This document shows, piece by piece, positions 7,744 to 16,568 of a stretch of 38,248 nt of DNA (positions are counted from its first letter, which is position 1; each line of letters starts with the position of its first letter). The notes beneath the pieces were generated by a model. The model was given only the letters and a program-made list of their open reading frames with translations. It made no database searches and was not told the origin of the DNA. This stretch comes from Burkholderiales bacterium (GTDB lineage: Bacteria > Pseudomonadota > Gammaproteobacteria > Burkholderiales > Casimicrobiaceae). The translations under genes and the position numbers were made by a program. The stretch lies in contig JAIRJZ010000081.1 in assembly GCA_031260355.1 (NCBI GenBank), positions 1-38,248 on the forward strand, given 5' to 3'.

Positions 7744-9434
7744 CCCGCCACCCCTTCGCCGACAACGCGCCTGATTTCGTCAAGCGTTGTCTGCCCGTGA
7801 CAGACGCGCCATTTCGCCTGATCGAGGATGGTCGTAAACCCGCTACCCTCCGCTTTGAGACGCAGGTTTTCCCGCCCGGCATTATCGGCAATGGCGTTGG
7901 CCAAAGACTGATCCACTTCGAGAATTTCATACACCGGTAAACGGCCAAAATAGCCGCTGAACCCGCAGACATCGCAGCCGCGACCGCGAAACGCCTTGAT
8001 TTTGCCGCCGCCCAACCATGTTTTTTCTGCCGCAGTCAGCGCATCTTCCTCGCTGCAATACGGGCAATTGCGGCGTACCAGACGCTGACTGATAACGGCG
8101 ATCAGGTTATCGGCAATCATTTGCGCATCGAGGCCAAGCGGTCTCAAGCGCGGGACAACGCCAAAGGCGCTGCCGACGTGCAGCGTTGACAACACCAAAT
8201 GGCCGGTTGCCGCCGCTTCGATGGCCGCCAGCGCTGTTTCCTTGTCGCGGATTTCGCCGATCAGAATCACATCAGAATCGTGACGAAGGAAAAAGCGCAG
8301 CGCGTTGCTGAAATCATAGCCGGCACGACGGTTGACTTCCGTTTGCGCCGCACCGGGAACCCGATACTCGATAGGGTCTTCAACGGTCAGTACGTTGCTT
8401 TCAACCAGCGATTGAAACTGCAAGGCCGCGTACATTGTCGTACTTTTTCCAGAACCGGTCGGGCCGGTAATCAGAATCATGCCCGACGGCTTGGAGAAAA
8501 TGCGCTCAAGGGCGACAACATCGTTCTTCAAAAAGCCCAACTGTTCCAGTCCGGCCAGTTTGCTGCGCTCGGGAAGCAGACGCATCACGACACGCTCGCC
8601 GTATTCACTGCACAATACCGAAACGCGGATCGCGAACGGCTGATCAAAGAGGGGCATATGAAAACTGCCATCCTGCGGACGCCGTTGTTCGGAAATATCC
8701 ATCTCCGCCAGCAGCTTGATGTAAACCACCAGCCGCATCAATGAGAGAGGAAGCGCCATGACCGGTCGTAAAACCCCGTCGACGCGGAAAAACAAGTGCA
8801 GACTGGATGACGATGGCGACAAGTGAATATCGGTGGCTCTCTGATGCGCCGCCTTATGCAACAAATAATCAAGAAACTTTTCCGGGCTGTAGGCGTGATC
8901 AACATCTTCCGCCAGTCGGCGCACTTCCAGTTCGAGCAGCGACTCGATGGAATGCTGACTGAAATAAAAAATCTCGCGAATGTACTGCGAAACCTGCGTA
9001 AATTCTCCTTGCAGGAAGCGGCAGGTCAGCCCCGTCCGGTGCATGACCAGTTCGGCCACATGTGCCTCGTCGCTGTCACCCAGCAGAACCTCCAACCCAT
9101 CGCCGACCCGTCGGATCGGCAAAAAACTGTTCAGCAGGCAAAGCTCCCGATTGAAATGCGTGAAAGTGTCCGGATCGGGAACGGGAAACTCTTCGTGCGT
9201 AAGGAAAGGAATGTCTTTTTCGGCGGCCAGTTCTTTGGCAACATGATATTCCTGAGCCAAGCCATGTTTGACGAGCAACGTGCCAAAACGCAAATTTTCC
9301 ACGCTTTGCTTCTGTAACGCATATTGGAATTGTCGCGGCGTCAATAAACCACGCTCCAGCAAACGTTCGCCCAGACGAACCGAAGCGCTGGATGTCTGAT
9401 GAATCAAATGGTCGGTAAAGGCTTTATCGTTCAT
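7740..9434 (-). CDS. mshE: Pilus assembly ATPase, GspE/PilB/MshE family, with c-di-GMP-binding N-terminus (564 aa)
   Basis: This cytoplasmic hexameric ATPase drives pilus extension. Residues 20-43 fit the 24-residue MshEN motif exactly (RLG, two hydrophobics, G, Leu repeats, final Gln). Residues 49-72 are a second, slightly degraded copy (RFG start, Glu instead of Gln) after a 5-residue spacer. The motor has Walker A GPTGSGKST (324-332), Asp box VEDPIEY, Walker B VILIGEIRD (389-397) and His box GHLVLSTLH (411-419). Four Cys (457, 460, 487, 490) form the CxxC...CxxC zinc site of extension ATPases. It starts 54 bp after the TPR gene with a weak ribosome site. C-di-GMP binding is inferred from the motif. 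Confidence 0.95.
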   Translation of the reverse strand: MNDKAFTDHLIHQTSSASVRLGERLLERGLLTPRQFQYALQKQSVENLRFGTLLVKHGLAQEYHVAKELAAEKDIPFLTHEEFPVPDPDTFTHFNRELCLLNSFLPIRRVGDGLEVLLGDSDEAHVAELVMHRTGLTCRFLQGEFTQVSQYIREIFYFSQHSIESLLELEVRRLAEDVDHAYSPEKFLDYLLHKAAHQRATDIHLSPSSSSLHLFFRVDGVLRPVMALPLSLMRLVVYIKLLAEMDISEQRRPQDGSFHMPLFDQPFAIRVSVLCSEYGERVVMRLLPERSKLAGLEQLGFLKNDVVALERIFSKPSGMILITGPTGSGKSTTMYAALQFQSLVESNVLTVEDPIEYRVPGAAQTEVNRRAGYDFSNALRFFLRHDSDVILIGEIRDKETALAAIEAAATGHLVLSTLHVGSAFGVVPRLRPLGLDAQMIADNLIAVISQRLVRRNCPYCSEEDALTAAEKTWLGGGKIKAFRGRGCDVCGFSGYFGRLPVYEILEVDQSLANAIADNAGRENLRLKAEGSGFTTILDQAKWRVCHGQTTLDEIRRVVGEGVAG

Positions 9435-9488
9435 TGTCGTTTCAATGGTTCGCCGTCGTTATCCCAGGGTAAAACATTCACAAACGTG

Positions 9489-10091
9489 TTACTGCTGGCT
9501 TATCAGCCCAAAAGCCTCACGCACCGTATTGAGTTGCGCAGAATCCGGAATGCGGCTGGACAGACCGTTGAGAATTTCCTTTGCCTCGTCAACGCGCCCT
9601 GCGCGCGCTTCAAGAATTGCCAGATTGATGCCAGCGTTTTCATCGTTGCTTGCCCGATCCAGAAGCTGACGGTACAACTGTCTGGCTTCGATATCCTGCC
9701 CCGCCGACAACGCGTACCAGGCGCGCATCCGCAACAGCGTCAGGCTTTGTCGCGGGAGAAGTTGCGTCATGATTTTGATCTGAGATTCCGCTTCAGCAAG
9801 GTTGTTGCTGCGAATAGCTTCATTGCACCGGTACACGAGGTTCATCACCACCTTTTCATGGTCTGACGATGGCCTGACTGTCGAATCATCGCGTACATGA
9901 AACACATCTTCGGACAGCAACCCCTCGGAGCCCAGGTCGATGTTGATCGGTTTGGGTGCTTTGACCGTTTCCGGTATTTTCGGCGTTGTCGCTGCCGCCG
10001 GCGCCTTTTCTTCGGCCGCATTGGCAACACCTAGAGCAAAAAGCCCGCCGAAGCACAACACCATCAGACTGAATGGTCTGTTGCGGCTCAT
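9489..10091 (-). CDS. mshN: TPR periplasmic pilus protein, MshN-like (200 aa)
   Basis: An N-terminal signal peptide ends around AxA (GVANA, about residue 25). A Pro/Lys/Ala-rich linker follows, then a C-terminal half of helical TPR-like repeats (NNLAEAESQIKIMTQLLP, AGQDIEARQLYRQLLDRA, GRVDEAKEILNGL). In MSHA loci a TPR protein, MshN, sits between the secretin and the ATPase, and this gene is in that position. MshN is usually membrane-anchored and longer, so this could instead be a cleaved periplasmic helper of the secretin. The start overlaps the secretin stop (ATGA, 10088-10091). Confidence 0.8.
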   Translation of the reverse strand: MSRNRPFSLMVLCFGGLFALGVANAAEEKAPAAATTPKIPETVKAPKPINIDLGSEGLLSEDVFHVRDDSTVRPSSDHEKVVMNLVYRCNEAIRSNNLAEAESQIKIMTQLLPRQSLTLLRMRAWYALSAGQDIEARQLYRQLLDRASNDENAGINLAILEARAGRVDEAKEILNGLSSRIPDSAQLNTVREAFGLISQQ

Positions 10092-11857
10092 ATCATCCTC
10101 ACTCTCAAAACAACAACCAGTTCACGGCTCTTGTGCGATTTGTTTTCATCGCCGAATATGTTCCCAAGCAAAGGAATGTCATTAAGTCCGGGCAAGCCAT
10201 TTTTATCGCTCGATTTGCTTTGATCAATCAAGCCGCCGATCATGACCATATCGCCGTCGCCCAGATTGAGCGTCGTCGTCAAACCCTTGTAATTGATCAT
10301 CGGCAACGTGACATAGCTACCACCGCCGACTTCGATCAGCCTCAGGCTTTCCGGCAGCACTTCGGTTTGCATCGGATGAATTAGCAGTTCAATCCGGCCA
10401 TTGTCATGAATGTACGGGATCACGCCGACCACCACACCCGAGAAGAGCGCGTCGGTTTGCACATCGGCGCTCGTCGTCGTGCTACCGCCGCCGGGAACAT
10501 AAATCGTTGAGCTGGTTTTGGAGATGTAGCGGATATTGGTACCAACGCTCAACAGTGCCGGCGTTCCGTTTCTGACGCGCACACTCGGGTTCGACAAAAC
10601 GCGCAACTCCCCGAACGAACTCAACGCGTTGAGCGTTGCTGAAAAGCGGTCATCGCCATAGCTCAAGCCCATCCCGCGATTCCCTGCCGGCTGACCGATA
10701 ATCTGGGCAGGGATGTTGATGATGCGTTCCGGCAAAGTATGAACGGGAAAGAGCGAGGCTCCTTCCTGCAAAAGCAGCGGGTTGGCGCCATAGATGCCGG
10801 CAACGTGTTTCCGCAGCAGCGTCCAGTCCACCCCAAACCGATAACCGTCATTCAACTGAACATCGATCAATTGCGCCTCAACTTGCACCTGACGACGCAA
10901 TATGTGCCTGTTCCGTTCAATCAGACGGTCAATGGAACGCATTTGTGAGGGCCGAGCCTTGACATAAAGTGTGCCCGTCAAACGGTTCAAGCTGTAGAAA
11001 ACGGGGATTTCCGGCGCCAATTCCTTTTGAACGACTTTACCCTCGGCATCCAGTGCTGACGCGATCTTGGGGATTTGTTGCTGACGCGAGTCGTCCACAC
11101 GTCCATCCGCCTTCCCCAGTATCTGTCGAACCGCCCGCTCCAGCTCATCGTAAGGGTCAATCTGCTTTGAGGTGTTTCCTTTCACGCTGAAATCGGCACG
11201 CAGCGCGTCACCGCCGCCGCCCGACGTGCCCGAGCCTCTGGATGAAGACGTATTGCTGCCGAAAACGTCGCCTCCGGCGGAAACATCAATCGACAGATTG
11301 GTGTTCAAAAACCCGGCGTTGAAAATTCTTTCCTCCAGCGCGCTGATGACCAGCGCACCGTTGCGGATATCGCCGTGCAGATCGAATGCCTCAAGAATGT
11401 GGTTGTACACTTCCCGCGCTGTGACATTGCGCAGGTACAGACTGGTTTTGGTTTTTTGCTGGAGCACCTGCGGGTCAACGATCAGATTCAACCCCAGTTG
11501 ATCGGCGAGTGTCCACAACAGTTTGCCGATATCCGTATCGTACATGTTGATGTTTACGATCTTGTTTTCCAGCGGATCGTATCGGGGCGGAATCGGTTTG
11601 GCGGCAATTTCAAATGTCGCAATACGCTCCAGTTTCTTCTGCAACGCATCGTGGTTGGCTGTCAGCTTTTCCGATTCACCGATGACGGCCTCGTTCATTC
11701 CGGTCACCGGAATGGGTTCGCTGGTTTTCAGCGCCTCAAAACTCCGGTAAGTGCCGCAACCGCTCAGTAAAAAAGCGATGACGATGCCGCTTGCCAGCGC
11801 CTTGAGCGATGCTTTTGGCACAAGGTGCGCTCCGGCGCATAAAGAGTTTTTTCTCAT
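10088..11857 (-). CDS. mshL: Outer-membrane secretin, MshL/GspD family lipoprotein (589 aa)
   Basis: This is the outer-membrane channel through which the pilus exits. A long basic N-region leads to a signal sequence ending in the lipobox LLSGC, with lipidated Cys34. An N0/STN-like domain follows (INMYDTDIGKLLWTLADQLG, then the DPQVL segment), then an N-domain with the INRLTGTLYV-type motif, then the C-terminal secretin domain (VQVEAQLIDVQLNDG, LSNPSVRVRNG, and GDGDMVMIGGLID near the end). A Ser/Gly-rich insert near residues 200-215 is probably a flexible loop. GAGGA precedes the ATG, 25 bp after the upstream prepilin gene. The lipobox suggests it may reach the outer membrane without a separate pilotin. 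Confidence 0.94.
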   Translation of the reverse strand: MRKNSLCAGAHLVPKASLKALASGIVIAFLLSGCGTYRSFEALKTSEPIPVTGMNEAVIGESEKLTANHDALQKKLERIATFEIAAKPIPPRYDPLENKIVNINMYDTDIGKLLWTLADQLGLNLIVDPQVLQQKTKTSLYLRNVTAREVYNHILEAFDLHGDIRNGALVISALEERIFNAGFLNTNLSIDVSAGGDVFGSNTSSSRGSGTSGGGGDALRADFSVKGNTSKQIDPYDELERAVRQILGKADGRVDDSRQQQIPKIASALDAEGKVVQKELAPEIPVFYSLNRLTGTLYVKARPSQMRSIDRLIERNRHILRRQVQVEAQLIDVQLNDGYRFGVDWTLLRKHVAGIYGANPLLLQEGASLFPVHTLPERIINIPAQIIGQPAGNRGMGLSYGDDRFSATLNALSSFGELRVLSNPSVRVRNGTPALLSVGTNIRYISKTSSTIYVPGGGSTTTSADVQTDALFSGVVVGVIPYIHDNGRIELLIHPMQTEVLPESLRLIEVGGGSYVTLPMINYKGLTTTLNLGDGDMVMIGGLIDQSKSSDKNGLPGLNDIPLLGNIFGDENKSHKSRELVVVLRVRMI

Positions 11858-11882
11858 GTTGTTTCCTCAGTTGATCCAGGTT

Positions 11883-12620
11883 TCAATGAATATGCTCTGT
11901 TAACCATCCGATGAGCGCGTTGGGCGACTCGACTGCGACGACATCATCGTAATTCCACATTAAAGGCTGCAACGGCGAAGCGATGCATTTCGTGGTATCT
12001 GCGTTCACGCCATCGAGTAAATTACCGTCGCCGTCCCGATCCGTATTCGGCACGATCAAAACAAAAGCCGGGTGCACCGAAACAGCGGCTGCACAATTCG
12101 ATGAACCGTCGGCGTTAATACCCGCCACAAAAAGATTTGTCCCGCTGACCGTTGCCGGAATTTCCCTCAGCGCGACAATCGCATCGCCGACGCCCATATA
12201 CCCGGGAGCGCCTTCCAGGTCGTCGGTGCGCTCTGTCAAAAACGTAATATCGTTGGGCGATGCCGCACGGTAAACACCGTAAGTCATTCGGTTTTCCTCA
12301 CTCGGCGTCAATCCCAACGAGTGGTACGGAACAAAACCAATTTCCCCGCCCCCGCTACACGCCTCGCTCGTGCTGTCGCGGTCTTCATAACCGTCGGCAT
12401 TGAAATCGGGACAGGGAAGTCGCTTGTTGGCCAGCACGTAATAGCGCAAGGCTTCGCGCACCACCTCGGCCTGGGCTTTTGCCTGCTGTTGCTGACGAAC
12501 GTCGTCAGCGCCGGAAAAAGCAAATCTGGCAAAAAGACCCAGCACGCCGATGACCACCAGAACAAAGGCCAGTTCCAGAAGGCTGAATCCGCGTTGCTGC
12601 AAGCCAACGCCCGAAACCAT
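11883..12620 (-). CDS. Class B small prepilin with two calcium-loop motifs (245 aa)
   Basis: The leader ends at Gly11 and is followed by FSLLE with Glu16 at +5. The class B block RLPCP precedes DFNADGYED (residues 72-80, DxNxDGxxD). A second loop, DRDGDGNLLDG, and the NYDDVVAV block occur in the same order as in the three large prepilins. It has no hydrophobic C-terminal region, so it shows the minimal class B fold. I chose ATG 12620 because it gives a normal short leader, lies 1 nt after the upstream stop and has GGGG about 7 nt upstream. A longer frame upstream would run through the previous gene. Confidence 0.88.
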   Translation of the reverse strand: MVSGVGLQQRGFSLLELAFVLVVIGVLGLFARFAFSGADDVRQQQQAKAQAEVVREALRYYVLANKRLPCPDFNADGYEDRDSTSEACSGGGEIGFVPYHSLGLTPSEENRMTYGVYRAASPNDITFLTERTDDLEGAPGYMGVGDAIVALREIPATVSGTNLFVAGINADGSSNCAAAVSVHPAFVLIVPNTDRDGDGNLLDGVNADTTKCIASPLQPLMWNYDDVVAVESPNALIGWLTEHIH

Positions 12621-12621
12621 T

Positions 12622-13254
12622 TCATGGCCCCTTCCGATCCTTTTGCGCAGGCGCCGCAGGCGATGGCGGCGGAATCGGCGTCGTACCACCCCCGACCATG
12701 ATGTCGGTTCTCAGTTTTCCCTGCATGACCTGGATCTCTTTTGTGATCTCCAGAATCCGGTTAGAGTTCGGATTCGGCTTTTTGCTTTCCGCTTCCATCT
12801 CTTTGGCCAGCGCCTGAACTTCCTGCGCGACCCGCAGATTCTGCCGAAGAACGTTAAGATCAACACCCGCGATTACCGACGTCCCCTGAATCTCGACAAG
12901 TTCGCTGAGAAGCTTGTCAAGCTCTTCAATATCCGGCGTTTTGCCGCCGGCGGAAATCTCTTTGAAGCGCGTCTGCAAGTTCTTCAACCGCTCCATTTTG
13001 TCTCTTTGTGCTTGCTGCCCCGCTCGTATCGCCACCGCATCTTTGGGCGCGTTCAAATAACGATCCAGCTCCGGCGACGGCGGTGCCGGTGGCCGCGCCG
13101 CAATAGGTGGCAGCGGCGCCGAGGTTTTCGCTGACGGAGAGGCCGTCGGCGCGACTGGCCGCTCGTACACGAAGAACAGAATCACCGCCAGCGCAAGAAC
13201 CACGACGCTTAAAACGATGATAATTACCGTTTGCAGTCTGACCATCGTCGCCAT
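12622..13254 (-). CDS. Single-pass membrane protein with Pro-rich linker and coiled coil (210 aa)
   Basis: An N-terminal transmembrane helix (about residues 9-30) is followed by a Pro/Ala/Ser-rich linker (about 33-62), a Lys/Glu/Gln-rich helical region likely to form coiled coil (about 75-190), and a Pro-rich tail. The ATG overlaps the previous stop as TGATG, with GGAG upstream. I do not recognise a family. By position, among the L/M/C-like genes, it is probably an inner-membrane alignment component. Its size and bitopic layout resemble GspM/PilO-type proteins, but I see no ferredoxin-fold signature. Confidence 0.75.
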   Translation of the reverse strand: MATMVRLQTVIIIVLSVVVLALAVILFFVYERPVAPTASPSAKTSAPLPPIAARPPAPPSPELDRYLNAPKDAVAIRAGQQAQRDKMERLKNLQTRFKEISAGGKTPDIEELDKLLSELVEIQGTSVIAGVDLNVLRQNLRVAQEVQALAKEMEAESKKPNPNSNRILEITKEIQVMQGKLRTDIMVGGGTTPIPPPSPAAPAQKDRKGP

Positions 13255-13889
13255 CACTTTTCTCCCGATTCCCGAATCGGTGACAACCATTTTGGAACGT
13301 CCAAGCGGTACTCTTCCTTGCTGTTGACAATTGTCATGTAACCATTGCCAATCTCCTTCACACGGGAGCCGTCACTCAGTTCCTCTCCCTCCTGAACAAA
13401 AACACCGTCCACGATAGCCCGCCGAATGTCGGAAGAAACGTAAATAAAGGAAACCTGATGCGTGTCACGCAGCGGTTTCTCAGCGGCAACCGCCGGCGGC
13501 GCCGTGATCGGCGCCGTATAACCGCTGCCTATATGGCTTTGCTGCGCCGTTTCCCCGGACAACTTACCTGTATCCTGTTTGCGATTACTTTCGTCCAACA
13601 CCGGAAAGACATGGTTGTCGTCAGAACGAACCGCTTGAGGCTTGGGTGCGCTCCGCGCCGATAACAAATCCATCGAACTGTCCAGCAAAATATTGCCCGC
13701 CTTCTGCAAGAAACCGACTTGTTGCAAGGCAACTTCGGTTTTTCGCAGTTCCGCCGCCATATCAGAAGTGTTGCGCTCACTGGCGTACGGCAGCGACGAA
13801 CGCGTTGATTCCGGATCCAGCAAAAGAAACGCGACCGCAACAAGAACCGAAATACTGACCAACAGCATTATGGTGCTGATATTTTTCAT
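13254..13889 (-). CDS. Bitopic alignment protein with GspB/GspC/PilP-like HR domain (211 aa)
   Basis: A transmembrane helix spans about residues 5-25. A helical stretch and a disordered linker (about 75-140) follow. The C-terminal domain (about 145-205) has the look of a GspB/PilP/GspC homology region: VSFIYVSSDIRRAIVDG, EGEELSDGSRVKEI, and a final YRLDVP. In type II secretion and type IV pili such domains contact the secretin N0 domain from the inner-membrane side. The gene overlaps both neighbours (13886-13889 and 13252-13256). MshK occupies a comparable position in MSHA loci. Confidence 0.75.
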   Translation of the reverse strand: MKNISTIMLLVSISVLVAVAFLLLDPESTRSSLPYASERNTSDMAAELRKTEVALQQVGFLQKAGNILLDSSMDLLSARSAPKPQAVRSDDNHVFPVLDESNRKQDTGKLSGETAQQSHIGSGYTAPITAPPAVAAEKPLRDTHQVSFIYVSSDIRRAIVDGVFVQEGEELSDGSRVKEIGNGYMTIVNSKEEYRLDVPKWLSPIRESGEK

Positions 13890-15202
13890 TTGCCCGCCCT
13901 CTCTTCATCAGACATCGGCTGCAAACGATACGCAAACGCGCCGCTGCGTCTTGTGCTGGCACTGGAGATCGCGTCAATCGCCTTTGGTGAAAAACCAAGT
14001 CCTCTCAATTGCTCGACAAAATCCGCCAACGGTTTGTCGCTGCCGCCGCTTTGCTCAACCCAGCCCTCAACAATGAGGCTGTTGTTTTCCGGCTGTATCT
14101 GCACGCGCAGTATCTGGACGTTATCGCCCGCGGCAGACCGCAGGCTGCGCAAGAAACTGTAAGGATCGACACCGCCCTGCGCTTTAGCCGCCAGACCGAC
14201 AAAATCCCGTGTTGCGTAGAACTGCTTGTCCTGCCGGGTTGGTGTTGTTTCCTCTTGCAGACTTTGCGCAATCTTCTGCGTCTCCAGAACATTTTGTCCC
14301 GCTTGTGTTGTTATGATTCTGGCCTGCAACAGCGACCACAGCCCCAAGACAAAAAGCCCGGCGGCGATAGCCCCGATGCCGCAGGCGATCCGCATCAAAT
14401 GGTTTTCGGCAAAATAACTTATCTTGTCGCCTAACGAATTGACCGCGAGTTTCTCCGAAAAATGGAGCGCCAATGTCGGCAGCGATGTGTAAACGTGCCC
14501 GCCGCCTTTTTTTGCATACGCTTCTGTGTCTGCAACCACCACTTGGGCACCCGCTATTTCTTTGAAAACCCGAGCCAGCGAATCCTCTTCACCGGCAGAC
14601 GCCGCGCCAAGAGAATACCAATTCCATTTCAGCGGCGGCTCCGACCCTTCCGGCTGCCGTTTCCTAGCACGCTCTGCCAGCGTTCTGGCGGCAATGCGAA
14701 GGTCTTCTTCGCTGTCACTCAGCGCCAGAACCGAAAAACAATCCATGACTTTTTGCTGGCGCATGAGCAGGGAAAACCTTCTGCCCGAGCGAAAAATCAC
14801 GCCACCGTTTCCGCCTGAAAGCAAGTCATACATCAGTGCCGTTTTGGGAATCAGCAGACAGTGCTCTTTCTGCGACGACACCCAAGACTGCATGTTTTGC
14901 CAAAGCCCTTTCGGCACGGCGGTGTACAAAACCTGATAGCCCCCGTCCGTTTGGGCGCCACGGTGAACAAGGACCTTGACTTCGCCATCAATCAGGCCAT
15001 CATCGCGCAAGCGTCTGGCAATCAGCGATTCCGCATAGCTGGATTTGCTGTTGAGCACAGAAACGCCGCTGACCGCACCCTCAAAATCACTCAACACATA
15101 AACCGGCGATTCGATTTTCGGATAATCCAGCAACGGAAAGACCCGTTTGTTTTCAAACAAACTTCTTTTCCCGTCGGCGTGGAGAAGTATGGCGTTATCC
15201 AT
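13886..15202 (-). CDS. GspL-like (PilM-PilN-type) inner-membrane assembly protein (438 aa)
   Basis: A cytoplasmic domain of about 265 residues is followed by one transmembrane helix (about 269-292). A periplasmic part follows with a coiled stretch and then a ferredoxin-like domain (FLRSLRSAAGDNVQILRVQI and LIVEGWVEQSGG). This layout matches GspL, or a PilM-PilN fusion, which couples the ATPase to the inner-membrane complex. Sequence similarity is too weak for me to assert a family by motif. The role is inferred from layout and operon position. The stop overlaps the next start by ATGA. In MSHA loci the equivalent is MshI. Confidence 0.75.
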   Translation of the reverse strand: MDNAILLHADGKRSLFENKRVFPLLDYPKIESPVYVLSDFEGAVSGVSVLNSKSSYAESLIARRLRDDGLIDGEVKVLVHRGAQTDGGYQVLYTAVPKGLWQNMQSWVSSQKEHCLLIPKTALMYDLLSGGNGGVIFRSGRRFSLLMRQQKVMDCFSVLALSDSEEDLRIAARTLAERARKRQPEGSEPPLKWNWYSLGAASAGEEDSLARVFKEIAGAQVVVADTEAYAKKGGGHVYTSLPTLALHFSEKLAVNSLGDKISYFAENHLMRIACGIGAIAAGLFVLGLWSLLQARIITTQAGQNVLETQKIAQSLQEETTPTRQDKQFYATRDFVGLAAKAQGGVDPYSFLRSLRSAAGDNVQILRVQIQPENNSLIVEGWVEQSGGSDKPLADFVEQLRGLGFSPKAIDAISSASTRRSGAFAYRLQPMSDEERAGK

Positions 15203-15203
15203 T

Positions 15204-15704
15204 TTATTTTCCTGTCCGGAATACCGCCGTGCCGCGGAGCGTCAACAGCAGGGGTGTATTGGGCCGATTGGAAATATTGAACAAGCCTTCGTCGTCGCGG
15301 GAGACCGAAATATCGAATTCCTCGACACTGAATAAGCGGCCTTTGGTGCGTGCCACCGACAACAAAAGTTCGTTCGCCTCTTGGCGCGTTACTTGCGCCT
15401 GCCTCAGATTGATCCGGCGCTCGGCCCAGTCATCCGGCGACAAGCCCTGCGACGCCGCCGATTGCATCAACTGCTGCGCTTTTTCGCCAAGCACGGCAGT
15501 GCCTTTGGCTTCTTCTTCCATCCAGAGCGCTTCCTGATGGGTGTTTTTAATGAGCGCCTTGTTGATTTCGCAAAGCCTGAGATTCTGCCGGGCGTAAACA
15601 AAAAACGCCGTCGCCACCACCAGCAGCAACAACATGCTTACCGCAAACAACAGTTTCTTTTTCCGCTGCGCCTGCCATTGACTTAAAGGGAGCTGTGTAT
15701 TCAT
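15204..15704 (-). CDS. Small bitopic inner-membrane pilus protein, GspM/MshJ-like (166 aa)
   Basis: A basic N-terminus (QAQRKKK) precedes one transmembrane helix (about residues 19-38). A helical coiled segment and a small C-terminal beta-rich portion (LFSVEEFDISVSRDDEGLF and LLLTLRGTAVF) follow. The layout resembles GspM/PilO/MshJ partners of GspL-type proteins, and the gene directly precedes the GspL-like gene. I chose ATG 15704 because it overlaps the upstream stop as ATGA. The longer TTG start at 15719 is less likely. Confidence 0.75.
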   Translation of the reverse strand: MNTQLPLSQWQAQRKKKLLFAVSMLLLLVVATAFFVYARQNLRLCEINKALIKNTHQEALWMEEEAKGTAVLGEKAQQLMQSAASQGLSPDDWAERRINLRQAQVTRQEANELLLSVARTKGRLFSVEEFDISVSRDDEGLFNISNRPNTPLLLTLRGTAVFRTGK

Positions 15705-16561
15705 TGATCCATTATCCAATGCGCTGTCAGAAGAACGACGCGATCTTCATCGCGGTTGCTGCCTTGTCCGCTCGCGGTCTGGGACGCCGCTTCATCCTGG
15801 GAATACGTATTGTTGGCGCTCCACTCCCGTCCCGGTTGCTGGCTTGACGGTTCTTGTGAATTCAAGCGGGAATCCTGCTGCCGGAACCGCCCTTCAAGCG
15901 CATCGGCTTTCCCGTCAATCAACTGATCCAGATAACGCGCCAGATCCGGCGTCAGCCCGCGCAAAACCATGACATTGCCGGCGCCGCTGATCGTCGAAGG
16001 CGGATTCCATTGAAAGCAAATCTGCAATTCGGTGGCGTTACCGTTGCTGTCGGTGTAGAGATAGCGGTCTTCCATACCTTCGGCGCGCCCTGGCGGCATC
16101 CGGATGCCTATCTGCTTCATCAGATCACGCAAATTCTGAGAAGCGAGATCGCTGTCGCTGGCGCCGACCGAATTTTTTGAATAGCCTTGTCCCGAACAGA
16201 CTTTGAGACCGGTGTTGCTGTAATTTTCCGGCAGCCCGGCAACGGCACCGCCCGTATTGCCGCGACCATCGGAACCGCCGCCGATGATCGCTTCTTTTCC
16301 GTTCACCATATACGTCGGCGCGATCTGGCTGTCGCCGACCACCACCCCGGCACGCTGAAAATATTTGTCGTAGCCTGTTTTCCATTCATAGACAAATTTG
16401 TTCGCGATCTTGTGGTATTCGGCGTTGCGCTGCACATCTTTGCCGACCGTTATCATGGCGCCGAGAATCAGCCCGATGAGCACCAGAACAAACGCAATTT
16501 CCAGCAATGTGAAACCGGCCTGCCCGGCTCCCACCCGTTTTCGATAGGCGTCCATGCTCAT
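15701..16561 (-). CDS. Class A type IV prepilin, second copy (286 aa)
   Basis: The leader ends at Gly16 and is followed by FTLLE with Glu21 at +5. The body parallels the first class A prepilin throughout: VGKDVQRNAEY, RMPPGRAEGMEDRYLY, DSNGN, QICFQWN, GNVMVLRGLTPDLARYLDQ, and an acidic NRDEDRV segment near the C-terminus. It has two Cys (KVCSG and QICFQ), a possible disulfide. The C-terminal third has a Ser/Gln-rich insert absent from its neighbour. AGGAG precedes two candidate starts, ATG 16561 and ATG 16555. The second has better spacing. It lies 7 bp after the first prepilin gene. Confidence 0.88.
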   Translation of the reverse strand: MSMDAYRKRVGAGQAGFTLLEIAFVLVLIGLILGAMITVGKDVQRNAEYHKIANKFVYEWKTGYDKYFQRAGVVVGDSQIAPTYMVNGKEAIIGGGSDGRGNTGGAVAGLPENYSNTGLKVCSGQGYSKNSVGASDSDLASQNLRDLMKQIGIRMPPGRAEGMEDRYLYTDSNGNATELQICFQWNPPSTISGAGNVMVLRGLTPDLARYLDQLIDGKADALEGRFRQQDSRLNSQEPSSQQPGREWSANNTYSQDEAASQTASGQGSNRDEDRVVLLTAHWIMDQ

Positions 16562-16568
16562 CGGCTCC

